Assembly: GCA_018266215.1 (NCBI GenBank)
Contig: JAFEAV010000050.1
Coordinates: 1-48,687 of the forward strand
Direction: 5' to 3'
DNA length: 48,687 nt
From: Cyanobacteria bacterium SZAS LIN-3
GTDB taxonomy: Bacteria > Cyanobacteriota > Vampirovibrionia > Obscuribacterales > Obscuribacteraceae
Shown: positions 44,177-48,687 of the stretch, piece by piece
How positions within the stretch are numbered: the stretch's first letter is position 1
Layout of the letters: each line of letters begins with the position of its first letter
The notes under the pieces: model-generated
Told to the model about the DNA's origin: nothing
The model's database searches: none
What the model saw: the letters and a program-made list of their open reading frames with translations, nothing else
Made by a program: the position numbers and the translations under genes

Positions 44177-46750
44177 ATGGTTAGCCAATACGTGCCGCAG
44201 GATATTGACGAAAAATGGCAGGAGCACTGGGAAACCCTCGGCATTTACAAAGCGGTCGACGATCTTAAGAACCAGAGTAAGCCCAAGTTTTACTCCCTCG
44301 TTATGTTCCCCTATCCCTCCGGTGACCTGCACATGGGTCACATGCGGGTTTACACCATTTCGGACGTGATCAGCCGCCAGCGTCGCATGCTCGGCTACAA
44401 TGTTCTGAACCCCATGGGCTGGGATGCTTTCGGCCTGCCGGCGGAGAACGCCGCCATCAAAAACAACAAGCACCCAGAGGCCTGGACAAAGTCCAATATT
44501 GCCTTCATGCGTGATTCTCAGCTGAAGAAGCTGGGCACAAGCTATGACTGGGACCGCGAAGTCACAACCTGCGATGTGGATTATTACCGCTGGACGCAGT
44601 GGCTCTTTTTGAAAATGTACGAAGCCGGCCTGGCCGAGCGCAAGGAAGCGCCGGTTAACTGGTGCCCCGATTGTTTGACCGTGCTCGCCAATGAGCAGGT
44701 CGTCAATGACGGCTTCTGCTGGCGTCACCTGGAGACCCGGGTGGAGCAGCGGCTGATGAGTCAGTGGTTCCTGCGCATCACCAAGTATGCCGAGGAACTC
44801 CTGCAGGATCTTGATACCCTGAAGGGTTGGCCCGAGCGTGTGCGTGTGATGCAGGCCAACTGGATAGGCAAGTCCCAGGGCGCTGAACTCTACTTCACAG
44901 TGGAGAGCGCACCCAATATTCAAATCAAAGTTTTCACCACCCGTCCTGATACCGTATTTGGTGTGAGCTATGTGGTGCTGGCTCCGGAAAATCCCCTTGT
45001 CGAAAAACTGACGACCGATGAAAACCGGGAAGCGGTGCAGAAATATGTCGAGGCTTCTAAGCTCAGAAGCGACCGCGACAGACAGATTGGCGCGGAAGCC
45101 GGTGAAGGCGAAAAGGCCAAGACCGGCGTGGCAACAGGCTCCTATGTGGTCAACCCCTTCAACGGTGATGTTGTGCCGGTGCTGGTCGCCGACTACGTCT
45201 TGATGAACTACGGTACCGGTGCGGTCATGGGTGTGCCAGCCCACGATGAGCGCGACTATGCTTTTGCCATGGCTCTGAAGATGCCCGTCAAGGAAGTCAT
45301 TTCTCCCAGTGGACAGCCGACGGAAGGTTTTTCACAGCCCTTCTGCGATGAAGGCGTACTGCTCAATTCCGGTAAGTTTGACGGCCTGCCTTCGGCTGAA
45401 GCGCGCGGCAAGATGATTGCCTGGGCCGAGCAGAATCAGGCCGGTAAGTCGCGGGTGCAGTACCGTTTGCGCGACTGGCTGATTTCACGTCAGCGCTACT
45501 GGGGATGTCCTATCCCCCTTGTGCACTGTCCCAAGTGCGGTGTCAAACCCGTTGCTGAAAGCGAATTGCCGGTTGTCTTGCCCGTCGAAGGCGTGGAGTT
45601 TACCGGTAAGGGCGGCTCGCCGCTTGCCAAAATGGAATCTTTCCTTGCCGTCAAATGTCCCTCCTGCGGTGGCGATGCCCGTCGCGAGACGGATACCATG
45701 GATACGTTTATTGATTCGTCCTGGTATTTCCTGCGCTACGCCGACGCCAAAAATCCCAACGAAGCATTTGCCAAAGACAAAATCGATTACTGGATGCCCG
45801 TAGACCAGTATGTCGGCGGTGTTGAGCACGCCATTTTGCACCTTCTCTATTCGCGCTTTTTCACCCGTGCTCTCAAGGATATGGGCCTGGTGAAGTGCAC
45901 CGAGCCTTTCACTAATTTGCTCTCCCAGGGCATGGTGACCATGTATTCGCCCGTCTCCAAGCGCATCGAGAAGATGTCCAAGTCGCGCGGCAATGTAGTC
46001 GGCACAACTGATTTCTTCAAGCAGTATGGCGCTGATGCTGCCCGTCTTTTCACTCTTTTTGCCTCGCCGCCGGAGCAGGAGCTGGAGTGGAATGAGGACA
46101 GCGCCGTCGGACAGTATCGCTTCCTCGGCCGGGTCTGGCGCCTGGTCGCCGAGTTGAACGAAAAAGGAGTGATTTGTCCGAATCTCAAGGCTGCCCAGGG
46201 CGAGATCGATGAAGCTTCGCTGGATCCTGCTGCCCGGGCCGTACTGCGCTCGGTGCATAAGACGATCAAGGCTGTGACCCAGGACCTGAGCCCCGAACGC
46301 TATGTATTCAACACGGCGATCGCTCGCTGTATGGAGCTGGTCAATGCGCTTTATAAGTATGTGCAGGAAGAAAAGGACCTGAATAGCACTCAGGCCCGTG
46401 AAGTCCTCACCTATGCCTGCAAGTCACTGCTTCTTTTGCTCGCCCCGATGGCGCCCCACATCAGTGAGGAGCTTTTCCACCAGTCCAAATTTGCCAAGTC
46501 TTTGCAGGAGTCCATTCACACCCATGCCTGGCCCAGTTTTGATGAAAAGCTGACTATTGATGATGAAATCGAGCTTGTCCTTCAGGTCAACGGCAAGATT
46601 GTCAGCAAGGTGGCGGCTCGGCGCGGTCTGACCCGGGAAGCGGCGGAAGCCATAGCGCTGGCCGAGGAAAAAGTGGTGGCCAAAATGAATGGCGGTGGCG
46701 CTCGCAAAGTGATCGTAGTGCCCGATAAACTTGTAAATGTTGTGATTTAA
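44177..46750 (+). CDS. leuS: Leucyl-tRNA synthetase
   Basis: An 857-residue class I synthetase. I chose ATG 44177 (MVSQYVPQDIDEKWQ), nine bases after AAGGGG; the frame is open further upstream but that part runs over the promoter. The HIGH motif is HMGH in PYPSGDLHMGHMRVYT. The CP1 editing domain (about 220-420) includes TTRPDTVFGVSYVVLAP and GTGAVMGVPAHDERDY. Zinc-type cysteine pairs (CPKCG and CPSCG) lie around 450-500, and KMSKS is in IEKMSKSRGN. The C-terminal domain ends in VIVVPDKLVNVVI. The length is standard. Confidence 0.97.
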   Translation: MVSQYVPQDIDEKWQEHWETLGIYKAVDDLKNQSKPKFYSLVMFPYPSGDLHMGHMRVYTISDVISRQRRMLGYNVLNPMGWDAFGLPAENAAIKNNKHPEAWTKSNIAFMRDSQLKKLGTSYDWDREVTTCDVDYYRWTQWLFLKMYEAGLAERKEAPVNWCPDCLTVLANEQVVNDGFCWRHLETRVEQRLMSQWFLRITKYAEELLQDLDTLKGWPERVRVMQANWIGKSQGAELYFTVESAPNIQIKVFTTRPDTVFGVSYVVLAPENPLVEKLTTDENREAVQKYVEASKLRSDRDRQIGAEAGEGEKAKTGVATGSYVVNPFNGDVVPVLVADYVLMNYGTGAVMGVPAHDERDYAFAMALKMPVKEVISPSGQPTEGFSQPFCDEGVLLNSGKFDGLPSAEARGKMIAWAEQNQAGKSRVQYRLRDWLISRQRYWGCPIPLVHCPKCGVKPVAESELPVVLPVEGVEFTGKGGSPLAKMESFLAVKCPSCGGDARRETDTMDTFIDSSWYFLRYADAKNPNEAFAKDKIDYWMPVDQYVGGVEHAILHLLYSRFFTRALKDMGLVKCTEPFTNLLSQGMVTMYSPVSKRIEKMSKSRGNVVGTTDFFKQYGADAARLFTLFASPPEQELEWNEDSAVGQYRFLGRVWRLVAELNEKGVICPNLKAAQGEIDEASLDPAARAVLRSVHKTIKAVTQDLSPERYVFNTAIARCMELVNALYKYVQEEKDLNSTQAREVLTYACKSLLLLLAPMAPHISEELFHQSKFAKSLQESIHTHAWPSFDEKLTIDDEIELVLQVNGKIVSKVAARRGLTREAAEAIALAEEKVVAKMNGGGARKVIVVPDKLVNVVI

Positions 46751-46826
46751 TCCCCTGACAAGGGAGCCTTTTGACTATCCGAGGCAGGGTGGGTATATTA
46801 CCTATGCCGCTCTATAGGTCTAAGAA

Positions 46827-47810
46827 ATGACTGATATCAATAACAGGTCGAAGATTCAGTTTGAGACGCGACAGGTTATTCCGTTGTGCTCAATGATGTT
46901 GATTGTTTGTTTTGCAGCCGTTTATGTCATGGCTGCCGGCACTAATGGCTCGGCCTCAGACATGTGGATCCAGAATCACTGTTTCAGCGCCCCCAAAGTG
47001 GCCGCTACTTGGGCCGAGAGTCTGACCTTATTGATGGCGGGCTTGCGCGGTACATCCAGTGCCTTCACCCTGCTCTCGCAGCATATCGGCGAACTTCTCA
47101 ACGTTTGTTTTACCAGCACCTTTGCCTCGGCTGATCGCTACCAGGTAGTTATCAGCTGCTATTTGATGTGGGTTTTTGGTGCATCGATGGAGCAGCGCAT
47201 CGGATTTTCGCGCTTCTTCATGCTGATACTAATGGCGGTGCTAATTCCCTGGGGAGTAGTTGCTTTTGAAGCTGCCTCGCGCGATCCCTCATCTGTTTAT
47301 TACGGACCATTCTTGATGCTGGCCACCCTGGTCGGCGCCAGTTTCGTTTTTCCTCCCGAGAAGAAGATCAACACCGAATGGTTCAAGAGTGCTCGTGGCG
47401 ATATTTTTGCCAAGCCGCAAGAAGTAGATGTTATGTCCCGCTATCAGTTTAAGCCCATGCTTTTCCTCACCCTCTTCATCATTTTGCAGGTGGGCATTTA
47501 CTTCTACAACCTGGGCTTCATGCAGTATATCCCGGCATTTCACCCCGGTTTGAAGACGATCTCGTTGCTGGCTGCTGCTGCTGCTGTCCTCCTCGGCTAT
47601 GTCACCGTTTCATTGATGGTCTGGAGCGCTACCGGCTCGCTCAAAGATGGCCCGATGCGCCTGATCACGGTCAAAATGTACAACGACATCCTCAAGCTGG
47701 ACGTCGGTCATGAGACCGCTATCAAAGGCACCGCTCACGCCCTGGGCCTGCCCCCGGAACGCGTGAAGGAATGGGTAATGAAACAAAAAGGCAAGATGAG
47801 AGTTTCTTAG
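46827..47810 (+). CDS. Rhomboid-like membrane protein without the catalytic serine
   Basis: A 327-residue protein with about six membrane helices in the first 260 residues. YLMWVFGASMEQRIGFSRFF matches the rhomboid pattern W-x-FG-x-x-x-E-x-x-x-G-x-x-[RK]-F. At the next helix, where rhomboid proteases have GASG with the active serine, this protein has YYGPFLML. It is therefore probably an inactive rhomboid-like protein, if the family call is right. A helical C-terminal tail (EWVMKQKGK) is cytoplasmic. AGGT lies upstream of the ATG. It follows leuS after 76 bases. Confidence 0.6.
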   Translation: MTDINNRSKIQFETRQVIPLCSMMLIVCFAAVYVMAAGTNGSASDMWIQNHCFSAPKVAATWAESLTLLMAGLRGTSSAFTLLSQHIGELLNVCFTSTFASADRYQVVISCYLMWVFGASMEQRIGFSRFFMLILMAVLIPWGVVAFEAASRDPSSVYYGPFLMLATLVGASFVFPPEKKINTEWFKSARGDIFAKPQEVDVMSRYQFKPMLFLTLFIILQVGIYFYNLGFMQYIPAFHPGLKTISLLAAAAAVLLGYVTVSLMVWSATGSLKDGPMRLITVKMYNDILKLDVGHETAIKGTAHALGLPPERVKEWVMKQKGKMRVS

Positions 47811-47900
47811 TCTTCCCGCCCGGCGCCCCCAACCAGCGCCCCTCGGTTTGGCCTCCCCCGGGGCCGTCCGGATGTGAGCTGGCCATAAGCTTTTGACCTC

Positions 47901-48687
47901 ATGACTAGTGGTAATATAGCCCCCTGGTTACCCCAGGCAAAGAGTAGGCTGACGATTTCTAGTCAATCCCCAATCAGTATCGATGAGAGCACGGTGGATC
48001 GAGAGCCTGAACTGGCTCCGATGAGTACCATTCGCTGGATGCGTGTCTTGCAGATAGTGCTGGACACTATTTTGACGATCGCATCGCTCAGCTGTGCTTA
48101 TATGATCCGCTTTGACTTCCACGTGGACGGTCTCTATCTGAGCCAGCTTTGCCAGATATTGCCTCTTTTTGTCGGGCTGCGACTGACCGCTAATCTCTGT
48201 GCCGGCGTCTATCGCCGCTTGTGGCGCTACACCGGTCTGACTGAAGTGACCGAGCTTGGCTGCGCCGTCCTGGGCGCTTCGCTCATAATCGTTGTCCTGC
48301 GCGCCCTGGGTGTGCAGATCGTCCGCAGCGAAGGTCATTTGCTGTCCTACGGCATTATCTTTATAGACGCCGGTCTCTGCTTCTTTTTGATGGGCGCCAG
48401 CCGTGTTCTGCGCCGTCTGCAGACCGAGCATAAACAGCGCAAACACTGGCGCCAGCCGGTCCGTCGCCGGGCCATGGTGGTGGGAGCCGGGGATGCCGGC
48501 TTGATGGTTTTGAAAGAATTGAATCAGCGCCCCGATCTGGGCGTTGACGTGGTCGGACTGGTAGATGACGACCCCAATAAATTGCAGAAGCGCATCGGCC
48601 ATATCACCATATCCGGCACCACCGCCGATCTGCCGCGCTTGATCGAAAATCTCTGCATCGACCAGGTAATCATCGCCATGCCGTCGG
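47901..48687 (+). CDS. CapD/WbpM-type polysaccharide biosynthesis protein, 3' part outside window
   Basis: The frame is open from ATG 47901 to the window end (262 residues). An internal ATG at 48021 (MSTIRWMRVLQ), just before the first helix, fits the family start better, and TGGTAATAT at 47918-47926 could be an extended -10 box serving it. Four membrane helices precede a Rossmann domain beginning RRAMVVGAGDAGLMVLKEL, then VGLVDDDPNK and IDQVIIAMPS. This is the N-terminal, nucleotide-binding CoA-like domain of CapD/FlaA1-type UDP-sugar dehydratases. The catalytic SDR domain would follow beyond the window. It should act in capsule, LPS or exopolysaccharide synthesis. Confidence 0.88.
   Translation, partial: MTSGNIAPWLPQAKSRLTISSQSPISIDESTVDREPELAPMSTIRWMRVLQIVLDTILTIASLSCAYMIRFDFHVDGLYLSQLCQILPLFVGLRLTANLCAGVYRRLWRYTGLTEVTELGCAVLGASLIIVVLRALGVQIVRSEGHLLSYGIIFIDAGLCFFLMGASRVLRRLQTEHKQRKHWRQPVRRRAMVVGAGDAGLMVLKELNQRPDLGVDVVGLVDDDPNKLQKRIGHITISGTTADLPRLIENLCIDQVIIAMPS

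Noticed and set aside
44132..45244. 370-codon open frame antisense to leuS
   Set aside because: LeuS is unmistakable on the other strand, and the antisense product has biased His/Gly composition typical of a shadow.

Overview
The window reads as a chromosomal segment of a moderately GC-rich, diderm-looking bacterium. Housekeeping genes (tyrS, leuS, dapB, fabH, a 23S-5S rRNA cluster with three tRNAs) are interleaved with many secreted or membrane proteins of unknown role, TPR proteins and signalling proteins. The gene content, cyanobacteria-like 23S ends and lack of photosynthesis genes would suit a non-photosynthetic relative of Cyanobacteria (Melainabacteria/Obscuribacterales-like). That placement is an impression from memory; I could not run a phylogeny. 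No CRISPR array, insertion sequence, phage or integrase is visible.

Layout. 1-3031: two divergent paralogous secreted proteins of unknown function and a coupled small secreted protein. 3042-10460 (minus): a six-gene operon for a membrane-bound complex resembling hydrogenase-4 (Hyf) and complex I. Its catalytic subunit has lost all four [NiFe]-ligating cysteines, so it should be a hydrogenase-related (Ehr-type) complex and not a hydrogenase. 10698-12368: a divergently transcribed SulP anion transporter. 12406-14326: an OmpR-type two-component pair. 14359-15832: two tandem secreted TPR proteins. 15829-19590: a DUF2071 protein, dapB, a GNAT acetyltransferase, a Cys-rich small protein and a secreted protein with two retropepsin-like domains. 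19607-21426 (minus): a Ser/Thr kinase coupled to an esterase-like hydrolase. 21586-24858: a small membrane protein, a GT39-like membrane protein and a frameshifted gene. 25107-26099: fabH. 26062-32534 (minus): a run of DUF4234-like protein, cydA, cydB, a CheY-like regulator and a PAS/GAF hybrid histidine kinase.

32635-36687 (minus): promoter, tRNA-Ala(CGC), tRNA-Ile(GAU), tRNA-Ala(UGC), 23S, 5S, terminator. No 16S gene is attached, so the rRNA genes are unlinked here. A 26-bp inverted repeat encloses 23S and should form its processing stalk. 37035-42668: a thioredoxin-fold protein, then three overlapping genes for two large membrane proteins and a TPR protein. 42694-46750: divergent tyrS and leuS. 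46827 to the end: a rhomboid-like protein without the catalytic serine motif, and the start of a CapD/WbpM-type polysaccharide gene.

Genes are tightly packed with many stop/start overlaps (TGATG, TAGTG, ATGA). GTG and TTG starts are common, and two genes appear to lack any ATG/GTG/TTG start where their domain begins. The most interesting items are the NiFe-less complex beside SulP, the unlinked rRNA cluster with its visible processing stem, the cyd-sensor operon and the double retropepsin.
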